A stretch of DNA of 64,000 nucleotides from Phyto melanocephala (lineage: Eukaryota > Arthropoda > Insecta > Diptera > Rhinophoridae): contig OW799233.1 in assembly GCA_941918925.1 (NCBI GenBank), positions 77,999,797 through 78,063,796 on the forward strand. Reading direction: 5' to 3'. Positions within the stretch are counted from its first letter, which is position 1. The number at the start of each line of letters is the position of its first letter. The notes below the pieces were generated by a model, which was not told the origin of the DNA, made no database searches, and saw only the letters and a list, made by a program, of their open reading frames with translations. A program made the position numbers and the translations under genes. Below are positions 34,121 through 45,269 of the stretch, piece by piece.

Positions 34121-35146
34121 TCAACAATTTGGTTCTTCCGTTAATTTGGTTGGGTTTTATCTAAAAAAAGTTCTATGCCTCGGGTGCTTTATCTCAAGGT
34201 TTGTTTTTCAATAGGCTTTTTTGAAATATATCAAACTGCTTTGTCAGTTTTATTCAGTATATGTAGTTTGCCAAATCATCATATCACAAAAGCGTCTCCT
34301 CCCCTCCTTCTGGCTCAATGGATATGTTAATAAACATAATTGACGTATTTGGGCCAACGAGAAACCCGACGAATGCCAAGAGCTAACATTATATCCATTT
34401 AAAACAACGGTATTGTGTGTTTTATAAATGGTTGTAGGGGATGAGACTCTAGTTGTTTATGAAACAATTAAAATATTAAAATAAAGGGTCTAAACCAGAT
34501 GGAATCATCCAAGTTGACCTCAATTATTAAAATATTTTATTTGATTTGTTAGTATGGGGCTTGAACTAACTAAATGTTAAATTCGCCCTCATATGATGTT
34601 TTAAAAGAATAAGGCAGTTTTTCCGTTGTAGGTGTTTCTTGCTCGAAAGCTGTTTATTGAATGATCTTATCAATTTTCTATTCATATGTTTAAATTTACA
34701 AAGTAACAAAATAAATACAGATTGAGTGGAATTTACTTATTGAGTAATACAGTTATAAAAGGTACATAAATATTTAATTTCAGAGCAAATGAGTAAAATA
34801 AAAGTAATATGTAAATGAGAAGTATTAAATAATTTAACTCAAAACAACAATTAAATACAGTCGAGAGATAAATAATAGTAACACAAATTAAAAATTGTTA
34901 TGACAAACATAAATAATAGAAAAATACAAAAATGATCAATAAACAAAACATAATAATTAAGTTCATGTTACAAAAATTATCAATAAACAAAACAAAATAA
35001 TTAAGTTCATGTTACATGGTTCATATTTTCTTAAAAATGAGGCAAATCTGAATGTTACCGTTAATGATTTAATTTTCTAATAACAATTTTAAGTTCACTT
35101 TCAAATTTATGTGTTTTATTTTACATTTAGAATTACCCAGTGCTTA
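34121..35146. other. AT-rich intron sequence with a short tandem repeat
   Basis: ATCAATAAACAAAACATAAT near 34935 is repeated about 45 bp later with GTTCATGTTACA. No gene seen. Confidence 0.35.
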
Positions 35147-35189
35147 CTGCCGCATTCATAACCTAAAATATTTTGTATGTATGCGGCAG
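35147..35189. mobile_element. 43-bp relic MITE of the Harbinger-like family
   Basis: CTGCCGCATTCAT at 35147 and ATGCGGCAG ending 35189, flanked by TTA on both sides (35144-35146 and 35190-35192). The middle keeps CCTAAAATATTTTGTAT, the junction seen in the 117-bp copies. It is a near-minimal element, about 230 bp upstream of the last bili exon. Confidence 0.65.
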
Positions 35190-35419
35190 TTAGTTTGTAA
35201 GTGCATACATATGTATATCAATAACACTGTCCTGCATTCTGAGTGAAATGAAAACTTTTCATGTCATAATTTTTCCAAATTTTACAAAGGTTTTTTAGAA
35301 TTTTACAATAAGCAATACAATAGTTTTTATTCATTTAAAAATTTGACTTTTTATAAATATGTATACCAAAAATTATATTGACAATTGAAATATAAAAAGA
35401 TTTTTTTTTTTTTTTACAG

Positions 35420-35547
35420 AACCAAATCCAATACAAAATAACGGAAATGGAGTATTGTGTAACAAGCTGTCACGTTTAACATTAGCTACGTTCGATGAAG
35501 AGGGGCGATGTATTGGACAAATGGGATCATTATCAATAAGCTATTAA
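35420..35547 (+). CDS. bili: FRMD8/bili, terminal exon
   Basis: Preceded by a run of about 18 T and ACAG, a very strong acceptor. The first two bases complete the GAA codon begun in the 14408-14558 exon, and the frame runs 42 codons to TAA at 35545-35547. The peptide includes NKLSRLTLATFDEEGRCIG, which matches the C-terminal conserved patch of FRMD8 (human: 'SRIQHLSTIDYVEDGKGI'). That patch follows the FERM domain after a variable linker, as here. An AATAAA-type signal lies near 35920. All the sequence between this exon and the previous one is intron, nearly all of it transposons. Confidence 0.75.
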
Positions 35548-36506
35548 CAATTGTTTTATTTTTAATTCCTGTAATATAAGATCTATCTATGTACATATGT
35601 ATGTATGTATATTATACTTACATATGTATGTATGTACATATGTACATATATCTGCGGACTTTTGACAAAACAACTTCTTAATATACATATCAAGGCATAT
35701 CCATAAGGTATATGCATCGCGGCAACAAACACAACAATAAAAAACACGTGTATTTTGTTTTTGTATATATGCCGGCATATGTCAAACAATTTTTTTTTAT
35801 TTTCTTCTCAAATTTGAACAACTTTTAAAAAACTTTATAGCGAAAACTTTTAATTCACGGTTTTGTATTTTTTAACACGCTTTAAACCAACTGAATCTGC
35901 GAATTATTTATTTTACAATAAAATTTAAAAAATTAAGTTTGACAACTGCAGGCATGACTTTTAAAAAAAGTTGGTAATGCTAAGGCGACTTCATACAGGT
36001 GCACTTATCAGCACATGATGATGGGGAAACATAATGTCTAAATTTGTTGAATTCTCCTTTATTCTATTTATTAATGCAGGAATGGAAGATTAGATTTTGG
36101 ATTCCGAATTAAACATTTAACTTAATTGTGCTTTTTATGATAATAAATTTACCAAATTTATGTATATTTGTTGTGCTTGCACCATTTATAATGTGCTTCA
36201 CAAGCACATATCCTTTTTTTAATAAAATTTTATTGATAAAACATACAAAAACAACTTTTCCATCCTTGTTATACAAACTGGCCTTGAAAGAAAAAATCCC
36301 CTAAAAATTTGCTTTGTTGTATCAATTCGCCGTTGCATATACCTGTATGAATATGCCTTGGTAACGCTTTTAAAATGTATATAAAAAAAACAGTCAGCTG
36401 ATTGGATACGAGTACCTTATGGATATGCCTTGATACATATGTACATACATACATAGATATGTTACGGATTATCACATAAAAAATAATTATGTATATTATT
36501 CATTGT
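35548..36506. other. bili 3' UTR and downstream DNA, with a TACATATGTATG microsatellite
   Basis: The first few hundred bases are probably 3' UTR. An ACAATAAAATT signal lies near 35918. The ATGTATGTAT tract (35590-35650) creates spurious ORFs. No other gene seen. Confidence 0.4.
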
Positions 36507-37500
36507 TATACGCTTCACTTGTGGTGTTAAGGGTATATGTATCTAGCTTTGCAATTCTGTTTGTAATTTTTTAATATTCATTTTCGACCCCATAAAGTAT
36601 ATAATTTCTGAAAGCTTACAACTTGAGTAGTTTGTTGAGAACTGTCCGTTTGTACGTGAGATGGTTGAGACAAACGTTTAGGAGAATCGCTATCGAAATC
36701 GATCACGATTGCCTAATAACTTTCTGAGATATGAGCTCAAAATCAATAATTGTTAGCCCTCGGTAAATTTATAGAAACGTTTGTTACTATTTATAGGTAC
36801 GATACGCCTCTAGAGATATTCTTAAAAAAATTTGATAAATCGGTCACTAACCGACAAAGTTATAGACAAAAATAATTTTGAAATATACATACATATATAT
36901 TATTTTAAATATAATAAATCATAAAAGTCATAAAAGCTCCAAATTGATGGTTGGACATGCTAACAACACCATAATAGAACTGTGATAATTACTGAGACGT
37001 AAGCACAAAAATATTAATGCTTAGGTGTTTTTCTTAAGTTTTTAAACGAATAACAGAGAGGAACGATATGAGCATAAAAAAGTGTTTGACTAGAAGAATA
37101 TAAGACACTATCAAACAATTTAAAATCGATGATGGCCGCCGCTACAAAATAGAGTGCAATTAATTTATATATGGGTTAAATCTAAATATGTACCCACCTC
37201 AACCTCCTCAATATTGGTATCGAACGAAAGGACTTGGCCAGTAGAATACAATAAACAACGATAGAGATAAAATCTAAGATGGCAATAGTAATTACGGTTT
37301 TACCCCCTTCAACCACACCAATATGGGCTTGACGTCCTAAGAAAAATGGCGGATAATTTATTTTCTCAACCCATTAATATGGGTATCCAATGAAAGGGCT
37401 CGAAAATAAAGCTAACTACTTATGTCAAAAATTTAAAATCAAAAATAGCATCGGAAATAAAAAAGCAAAGTGGCATATAATGTGAAATCTAAGTTTGACT
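36507..37500 (-). mobile_element. DINE-like element, family 3 (degenerate)
   Basis: Begins TACGCTTCACTTGTGGTGTT, then TTTCGACCCCATAAAGTATA. The body includes GATGGCCGCCGCTACAAAAT and AAATGGCGGATAATTTATTT. The 5' hairpin is not seen. Confidence 0.55.
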
Positions 37501-38569
37501 TGGATGTAGTTGCTTTATCAAAAGTCCACAGATATATAGCTTAATGGAAATCCAATTTACTTAAAATTTTAGTTTTATATACTGCGAATGTATGTTCATT
37601 ATTTAGCACGGCATATGGATATGCCTTGATTATTTAGCACAAAACGTTGCGAACACATATACCTTAGAATTATAATCATTGTTTTCCAAAGTTTTTAAAT
37701 TAATATGTTTATTTTTCGAGCTGAAATAACTTTAAATTAATATTTAAAAAAAAAGATACTTATTGCAATAGCAAGAAGGATAATCTTTAAATTTAGACAA
37801 AATGTTTTAAATGTGGACGTTTTGCAAGTAATTTTTTATACGTCAAAGAATTATTTGCAGCCAAGCGTTAGTTATGGAAGTTGTCTGCAGTGCAACTATT
37901 GTTTTTTTTTTTACTTTTGCAATTGTTTAAAAGTAATGCCATTTTAGCTATTTTCAGGTTAATCTGTTAATTACACAACGTTGACGCTCTTGTTAAGGTT
38001 TGTCACGTCAACGTTACCGCTCTACGGAATATTACGCAACGATAGCCGCTCTTGTTTAGGTTGGTCTGCTACTCAGATACCAACGTCAGGGTAAAGTACT
38101 TAAAATAAATTAGAATTTATATTTAACAAAAATATGAAAAAAAAGTACGTGCTATACCATGTTTTAACTCACTCTTTAGTAAAAAAAAAAAAAAGGGGAG
38201 TCGCCATTGTGTAATGCAATGTTATTTTAAGATATGTTTTTTTATTTAATAAAACCAACTAAATAGAAAAATTACAATAAATTTCCTGTATTGGTTAAAA
38301 ATTAGTAAAGCAAAAGCAACGGTTATTTTTACTCGCAACTGCAATATCTAACGCTCTGTCAAAATCGAATTTTCCAATTTTAGAACGATTACATCGATCC
38401 CATGGGAATTTTTAATAGTCTGACATTGCTTGACGTGCTGATGTATGTAGGTTTGTTTATAAACAAATATTTTTGTATGTTTGGTTATGTATTTAGGAAG
38501 CAAAACAGGACTGGTCTTAAGAATTTCCGAATTTTTCTTATAAATACTTAGGTATACACTGTGGTACAA
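37501..38569. other. Intergenic AT-rich DNA, no gene seen
   Basis: A short imperfect repeat of AACGTTGACGCTCTTGTTAAGG and AACGATAGCCGCTCTTGTTTAGG lies at 37976-38085. Otherwise unassigned. Confidence 0.35.
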
Positions 38570-39240
38570 TAAGTATTATACCGTCAGAAAAAGCATTAAA
38601 AAATAAACAAAGACTTTATTTATTTACCGTTTAAACAACTAAATGGATTTTTGGGTAGTGCGTTGTTATAGCCGCACTAGGAATTATTTATCAAACAGTA
38701 GTGGGTTGAAGCACCATTGTTGGAAATGAGCTAGAAGATTCGATGCAGCATAGTTCGTTTAAGTTTTAAACATATTTCGTTAGTGATTGTCACTAAATCA
38801 TCAATAATAGCGGCCTTGAGTTCCATAATCGTGTCATATTCCTTTTTTCCATGATTCTCCAGATATTTTCCGTAGGACTTTGGTCTGGAAAATAGGCTGG
38901 GCATTCAAATTGTGGTATGTTGTTTGACTTTACCCACAATCGGGTCTCGTTACTGCGACATTATACTGCTGGAATATCATCTTTTTTCTGCGATTTATCT
39001 CAAAAAAAGGTTTGTCTGGAGTAAATTTTGAATTCTCTCAAACTCAGTTTGGTACTAGAAAAAGCTAACTCTAGTATACCATTGGCTAAGGATGCGATGC
39101 AAACCATTAGAGAACCCCCACCAAAATTTCCTTTAGAAAAATAGCATTTTTTCTTGGGCAAATGTCTTTGTGTGACTCATTAAGACCGCAATTATAAGGT
39201 AATTCTTTAGCAGCTTTTGTGGATTTACTTGCGTTTGCAC
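38570..39240 (-). pseudogene. Tc1-like transposase remnant
   Basis: On the minus strand, a stretch reading SLMV then ANGILELAF (about 39110-39040) corresponds to the 'SVMVWGC...GxGEL' region. A downstream block reads FPDQSPTENIW then IMEKR (about 38890-38835), the 'SPDLNPIENxW' box with the Glu retained. Other parts are missing. The sequence TACACTGTGGTACAATAAGT near 38551 may be one terminus. Confidence 0.6.
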
Positions 39241-39486
39241 TTTGTCATTTACTACGCTTAGGAAGTTTCGGTTTTTTTTTTGTCGAATTTCTTTAATTTA
39301 GGTTTTTTAAAAAATTGCACACTACTTCATTTTTCTCCTACATATGTCAGACAAATAACAACCGCGAGGCATTTAAAATTATAATCAATCAAATTACAGG
39401 ATACGTGAGCCACATGATATTTGATGTTGCGGCTATAATAATGCACCATCTTGAAAACAAATTAATTTTTGATGCCAGTTGGTAAA

Positions 39487-39825
39487 TATTTATATATATA
39501 AAAGTGAAACTCTGTGTGTGTGTTTGTGTGTTAGCTATAGACTCCGAAACTGTAAAACCGATCGGACTCAAACTTTGGGTGGCAAAAAGCGGGCGGGGCC
39601 ACGCCCTTAAAAAATTAGTTATCAGTTTTAGCTACTTGCACTTGACCGATTTTTCATGTCATGACTTTACAATTTCGTAATTAGAAAAGTAAGCAGTGCC
39701 ACGCCCATTAAAAAAAGTTATAATTTTTAGCATTTTGCACTTGATATTCAATTAAAATTCAGAATGCATTTTTATTCATTAAGGGGCGTAGCAACGCGCG
39801 CCGGGCTCTTTAAATATATATTTTC
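39487..39825 (+). mobile_element. Lep1-like Helitron fragment (short copy)
   Basis: Starts TTTATATATATAAAAGTGAA, a GTGTGTGTG run, GACTCCGAAACTGTAAAACC, two internal monomers (GCCACGCCC near 39600 and 39700) and the 3' region GTAGCAACGCGCGCCGGGCT. A longer inverted relative is at 61213-62080. Confidence 0.65.
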
Positions 39826-40133
39826 TAATCGTTGTGTTAATATAATAAATAATTTAAATTAAGGTGCGGTGTTAACATCATAAGTGTTTTCTTAAAATTT
39901 TTAGTGAGTGTGAAAATTCTTACACAAGCATAAATGTTTTGTCACAAAAATCAAAAATTGCCACCAAAAAATCTACTTCAACCCCATTCAAGTTTTATTA
40001 AAATGGGTTGGTTAGTTTCAGAGCAGCATATGTATATTTTCGCTTTCCTCCCCTCCGGGTATACACAATTTTTACTTCTGATTAAGTGATTTTTAATGTT
40101 TTAAATTTAGTATTTAATATAATATAGAGTAAC
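39826..40133. other. Intergenic AT-rich DNA
   Basis: No ORF or repeat boundary recognised. Confidence 0.3.
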
Positions 40134-40479
40134 GTGGCATCGACTCCCAGCTGAGCCCAAAAATTTTTTTTTTTTTATGTTTTTACAATTTTTTTTTTAA
40201 TTTTTTTAATAAATTTGTTTTTAAATTTTGTTTTTTAATTTTTTTATTGTTGGTTTTCTGGTTTTAATACATGTTTTTTTATTTTTTTTTTGTAATTTTC
40301 TTTTTGGAAACATACATACGTAAACTCAATTTGTAATTCTGCAATGGGATGTTTTGTATATGTATGTACGTATTTCATATGAGATGAATGGTGATACAAA
40401 CAACTGTTATTGCATGACTACACGTTGTGAAGGGTATATAAGATTCGGCACGGCCGAATATAGCACTTTTAATTGTTTA
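40134..40479 (-). mobile_element. DINE-like element, family 1, copy F (5' half)
   Basis: Contains GTGGCATCGACTCCCAGCTG, a T-rich tract and the 5' hairpin ATTCGGCACGGCCGAATATA. The 3' half is missing. Confidence 0.65.
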
Positions 40480-41507
40480 AAGTTGTGTTTATGGATATGC
40501 CTTGATATTTCGGATGCATTTATAGTCGACTCTTGAAATTTGTTTGAAGCAGACCCGTTTCCGCTTTATTTGTTATTTGTTCATTAGAATCTTACAACTT
40601 TTTTTAAGCTTTAGCAGAACTTAAAATGTTGATAATTATTTAATTTAAAGTGTAGTTATACATAGAATATAATAAAAAATTCAAAAAAAAAAAGCTTTCT
40701 CAGGATTCAGGACTTGTTAATACTGAAATTCTGGATTACATCCGTAATTCTTTCTAATGAACATGCGTTTCTAGTATTTCAGTATGCATTTATTAAATAA
40801 CAATATTACGATAATAATAAGATGTATCTTTATTACTTTTTTGCCATAAATTATTTAATTTATTTCCTATTGACAAACTTTCAAACTTCGATTTGAAATT
40901 TAAATATGTTTATTCAATTCAATTCCGGAAAAGTGTGCAAAGAAATTATCTTTATTGTACGCTAAAATTGTTAAAAAAAAACTTATTTTTTAAGTAAATA
41001 ATACAAAGAAATTGTTAACCTCTAAGGAAAGAACAAACATAATTAAAAACATAATATATTTATTCTTTACATGTTTTATCTTTCGACTGAACAATAATTA
41101 ATAATAATTTCATTTCAATTTCATGTAAAAAATTAAAAATGTAAATATAAGCAAACTAATTGTAAGTAATTTAGAAATTGAATTTAATAAAATTAAATTA
41201 AAAACAATACAAGCTCGTATTTCATACCACCATCACGTGATTTCATAGTTTAGCCAAAAACAAACATTTAACTACAGTTCATCTCGAAATAAAAAAAAAG
41301 TTAATACACACATACACTGTTTTTATCAAAAAATAAATTGTAAAGAAATTATTTTTTAATGATTTAGTAATAATGAAACATTCTGTTTGTATTTTTCCTG
41401 TATATAGAAAAGAATAAAAATTCGAAATCAAAATAATAATGTGAAATAAATAATTTTTATACTTGGGTAATTACATTGTGACGGATGTGACCAGATATTC
41501 ACATTTT
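40480..41507. other. Intergenic AT-rich DNA, no gene seen
   Basis: Very AT-rich with only short frames. Confidence 0.35.
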
Positions 41508-42610
41508 TATATCCATTACCAAAAAAATTGGCCACGATAAAGCTCGAGCCAAAAAAATTACATGGATTAGAATTTGCCAGAATATTTCTAATATGTACAG
41601 AAGTAATATTTGATATTGAAAATGTAATAAATTGGTTTATAAGAAAGATAGTTATAGCTTGCAATATAAAAGTAGGTAAAAAACATGTCTTTCTTACATC
41701 GACGAAATTGAGATGGCGTCTGAACACTTGAACTTAGAACCATAAAATTTCTTCGGTAAAAAAATAACTTTTCCTGAAAAACTACTCGAATCTGTTATAC
41801 ATAGCAAAATGAGGCTTAGATCAAAATGTATGAAAACTTATACCGCACAGTGTCTTTTTCGGTATATTTAGAACGTTATTGAAACATGGCAAAATTAGGT
41901 GTACGATTGTTAAATTTTTCAAATATTGCTTTTTGGTCAATATATTTGTAATAACGAAAACAAAGTGAGACGCCCACATTGCATAATTTCCATATGGAAG
42001 AAGATTTTGAATGAATAGTAGAATCTCTATATTGTACTACCTAAGTTGAGTTCGTTAGCAGAGACTACTTCGATACGCCTACTCGAACGCCCACTTTTCA
42101 CATATTATACTACTAGTTAAATTTAAAAGCTCATAAAACCGACAGAATTAGAGGTATGATGATAAAATTTCACAGATATAGATTTCAGGTCAATTTAATT
42201 ATAATACCAGAAAATGAAGGTAACAAACATCAACAAAAATAACAAATCAAATTAAAGCGCCTACCTCCCATATAAGGGTTTATATTTAATTCATATAATT
42301 TCTACATGGGCAACAATTTTGGAATAATAAAGGGCTCTATAATGAAATATTTAAGTTCATTTTATCAGTAGAGTTACTTTGACACGCCCACTTCAACGCC
42401 CATTTCTCATATAATTTACTGTTAATGAAATTAAAAAGCTCATAAAAGCGACAAAATTATATGTATTAGATGATAAAATTTCTCATATGTAGCTCTCTAA
42501 TAAATTTTATTATAATGCCAGGTTTCTTCGGATGGATAAATAAAATATATTTAAAGCAAATGCACATTTTAGTATAAAGAGATTATTCTATTGCGATTAC
42601 AAAAGTATCG
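41508..42610 (-). mobile_element. DINE-like element, family 2 (old copy)
   Basis: Eroded but ordered blocks: CCATTACCAAAAAAATTGGC, TATACCGCACAGTGTCTTTT, GCCTACCTCCCATATAAGGG and GCACATTTTAGTATAAAGAG. The mariner derivative present in the younger copies is not seen here. Confidence 0.55.
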
Positions 42611-42794
42611 AATGACATTTGCTTCTTGTCGTACACTTCTGTTTAAAAAAAAACACAGTTTTTTACTTTATTTTAACGCCATAATCTATCCAAAGTCGTG
42701 ACCCATCGGTGGCCTCTTTATTGTCGCGTGCAAGTTCAAATAAAACCATAGTGTCCTGGTGCCTAACATATTCTGACATGAATCATACACCCCA

Positions 42795-43140
42795 ATTCTA
42801 AATAATAATTCCCTGGGAATTGTTTCCCTATTTCCTGTTCCCCTATTCTAAATAATTTCTCTCGGAGAAATTTGTTCCTTTTCCCTTTTTCTAAATGAAC
42901 TTTGAAATTGGGAAACTGTTCACTGGGAAAAAAGTAGGTATTACGAAAGGTAATTAAAGGGAGGATGTAATAACAAATTTTAGGAAAAAATCCGCCAACA
43001 AATTCAAAGGGAGTTGTGACAAAAATGTAAGTATTTAATATTTTTTTATAAAAAAATGTGATAAATATTGTAATTTTTTGTATTTTAGGACAAAAACAAC
43101 AAACAGGAAGCAGAATAATGAATTGTTTTTTAGTTTTAAA
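42795..43140 (+). mobile_element. Terminal part of a transposon family that carries a Myb/SANT gene
   Basis: CAATTCTAAATAATAATTCC and a second ATTCTAAATAATTTCTCTCG form the end. Further in, AATCCGCCAACAAATTCAAA leads to a GTAAGT donor and, after about 60 bp, a TTTTAG acceptor. The same leader is at 57573-57735 (-), next to a Myb/SANT-like pseudogene. The body after about 43140 is not recognisable. Confidence 0.5.
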
Positions 43141-44099
43141 ACAATTATAATTTTTATTTATCTTTTTGTTTTTTATTTTTGAAGTTTTTAAATTTTTTTA
43201 ATAAAATGTATAAATATAACAAATGGTTATATTACAGAAATTTATAAGAGATTGTTCGCAATATTATTTCTAATATTTTGAACAATGCACAGAGGAGTAT
43301 TTGACCTGAAAAGCTGGCCAAAAAGGCAAAACTGAATTTTAAGAAATCTTAAGAACTAAGTACGCAGCTCGACAGACAACAATATTTTACATTATATTGT
43401 AAATTTTTAACACTTTTTTAGTTGCGATTTGTAGCTCTGAGACCCTGCTAAAGTCAGGAAAGTGAAGAAAATTATATGAGATTTAAATGTTTTTTTTTCG
43501 GTTTCTGGATGTTTTTATGATACTTTTTTACGGCTAAACGAATAAAGGTTTGATCAAAAGTTATTTAAAAAAAAAAAATTAAATATGTTGAATTCGTTCA
43601 AAAGCTAAAAAAAAAAATTATACACTTTTTTTTGCAAAAAAAAAGAAAAAGACGAGGTTATTGAAAGTGAGGTTAGCATCTCTACGAATTATGTTTGATA
43701 CCACAATAAAATTTGAAATCTCTTATTTTAGAAACAAAAAAAAAAGCTTGCGCAAGTTTGCGCCATTATTTTTGACGATTTTTTTAAATTTTCACATTTC
43801 TTCCATTTTTCTCATCAGGCACTTTTTCTTATACATTTAAAACTTTTATGTACTTTTCCATGTTAATAACTGTCTATAATTATAAATTTTAAAAATTCTT
43901 TATTATCGATAATAGTTATAATGGAATGTCCCACGCATCCCCATAAAAGATATTTTTATATAAGTACCTGCTCTACAAAACATTATATGTTAAAAAATAA
44001 ATATACGGACCTAATAAGAATAATTATTAAAAGCATTAATCACAAAAATAAATTTACAAAAAATAAATACAGGTACATTAAAAATACTTGGCACCTAGG
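43141..44099. other. AT-rich DNA, no gene seen
   Basis: Homopolymer-rich. Ends in the possible acceptor TTGGCACCTAG before the 44100 frame. Confidence 0.35.
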
Positions 44100-44363
44100 T
44101 ATCAGGCTACCATCCAATTGTCAGAAGAAGCTGCCGAGGCCAGAAATAAGCCCTTACGATTATATCGTACGAATTATTCGAGGAAATTCAGCAGAAGCGA
44201 TACAAATCGATATGTCTTGAATAGGTTATTTCTGAACAGTGACCCTTTTATAAGCTGCAGAACGCAAAGAGAACGGATTAATAAAAAAGCTTTTTCATCA
44301 GAAACCATCACACTTCTTCTTCCTGACACCGATGATGCAGCTAATGAGGATATACATACGACA
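44100..44363 (+). CDS. Unrecognised C-terminal coding exon (about 88 codons)
   Basis: After a possible acceptor ACCTAG the frame is open to TGA at 44361-44363 and looks coding: polar, low in repeats, with SEEAAEARNKPLRLYR, then NYSRKFSRSDTNRYVLNRL and LNSDPFIS. A basic linker and an acidic tail (DTDDAANED) follow. The 'RNKxxRxYRxxxxRKxSRxxxNxDxxNRLxxxSDP' pattern recalls C-termini of multicopy uncharacterised insect proteins, so it may be transposon-derived rather than a host gene. The overlapping frame from 43921 is low complexity and I discount it. No upstream exon identified. Confidence 0.45.
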
Positions 44364-44526
44364 TGATAATTATTAAGGAACTTTTATTAGTTTAACTTTT
44401 CCGTATATTAAGTATTAAATAATATAAAATAATAATTCTATACTTTATTTGACCTCTTTTTTTTAATTTTCGTATTTAATTATATGATCCTAAGGTCATG
44501 CAACAGTTTTATTTTTTATAAAAAAC

Positions 44527-44600
44527 AATATTAAACAATGTTTCTTCAATATTTCGCTACTCCTTCGTGTAGCATCTTCAGGAAATATTTTTTTAACAGA
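44527..44600 (-). ncRNA. Hammerhead ribozyme motif in the Penelope 3' pseudo-LTR
   Basis: On the minus strand: CTGAAGA (44581-44575, fits CUGANGA), stem II GCTAC/GTAGC with an 8-nt loop (44573-44556), GAAA (44555-44552), a short stem III TATT...AATA, then UU as the UH cleavage site. Stem I is weak and A/U-rich. Hammerheads are known in the pseudo-LTRs of Penelope-like elements, and the position downstream of the endonuclease fits. Confidence 0.65.
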
Positions 44601-44771
44601 ACAAATTAACAATTAACAATTAAAATTACAATTACAATATTTTCTTTTTCTATACTAATAATAAAAATTTTTAAAGACAAATTTCAAAAAATTGCCATAT
44701 AAAAAATTATACACTAATAAAATTAATTACTTATAATCTATTACATTATAAAAATATTTCATTTCCGCTTT

Positions 44772-45221
44772 TTAAAATTTCTGAACGAAATATCTATAAT
44801 TCTGAGGTATTCCCTCTGTATCTGATTTGTGATTAATCCTCTGTGTTATTGGTGTGTTTATTATCTGTAACATTTCTAATAAATAACGACGTTTGTAACT
44901 ATCTTCCGTATTTAAAACTATTGTATTTCCAAAATCGGGATCATGATTAACATTAACACAATGTGATGTTAATGCAGTTTTCTGTGAAACATTATTCCTG
45001 TATTTTTGGTCTGACTTATGTCCTGCAATTCTAGTTTTTAGTTTATTCTTAGTTGTACCTATATATACTTTATCGCAAGTTTCACTACTATTACCCTTAC
45101 ATGGAATTTTATATACTACATTAGATCTTTCAAGATTATCAATTTTGTCCTTTGTCTTACTAAATAAATTTCCTAATGTATTGTACGTTTTATTAGTCAT
45201 TTTATATTTCTCATTTTTCAA
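44772..45221 (-). CDS. Penelope-like GIY-YIG endonuclease domain, copy 1
   Basis: 149 codons. KVYIGTTKNKLKTRIAGHK is the GIY-YIG core (here 'VYIG'), preceded by the Cys-containing PCKGNSSETCDKVY, as usual in Penelope elements, and followed by SHCVNVNHDPDFGNT and the C-terminal LLEMLQII...QNYR block. The endonuclease nicks target DNA for reverse transcription. In both copies it is out of frame with the RT at the same AAAAATGAGA site, although RT and endonuclease are normally one protein. The shared frameshift was present before the copies separated. Confidence 0.85.
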   Translation of the reverse strand: MKNEKYKMTNKTYNTLGNLFSKTKDKIDNLERSNVVYKIPCKGNSSETCDKVYIGTTKNKLKTRIAGHKSDQKYRNNVSQKTALTSHCVNVNHDPDFGNTIVLNTEDSYKRRYLLEMLQIINTPITQRINHKSDTEGIPQNYRYFVQKF

Positions 45222-45269
45222 ATATTTTCGATCTTTCTAATCGTTCTGACACTTTAGGTACGTAAATTA

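Noticed and set aside
35583..35789. Two overlapping minus frames rich in Tyr, His, Ile and Thr
   Set aside because: Translations of an ATGTATGTAT microsatellite.
43921..44099. Start of the 99-codon frame before the 44100 exon
   Set aside because: Lys/Asn/Ile-rich low-complexity translation of AT-rich DNA with no similarity; the real signal is in another frame after 44100.
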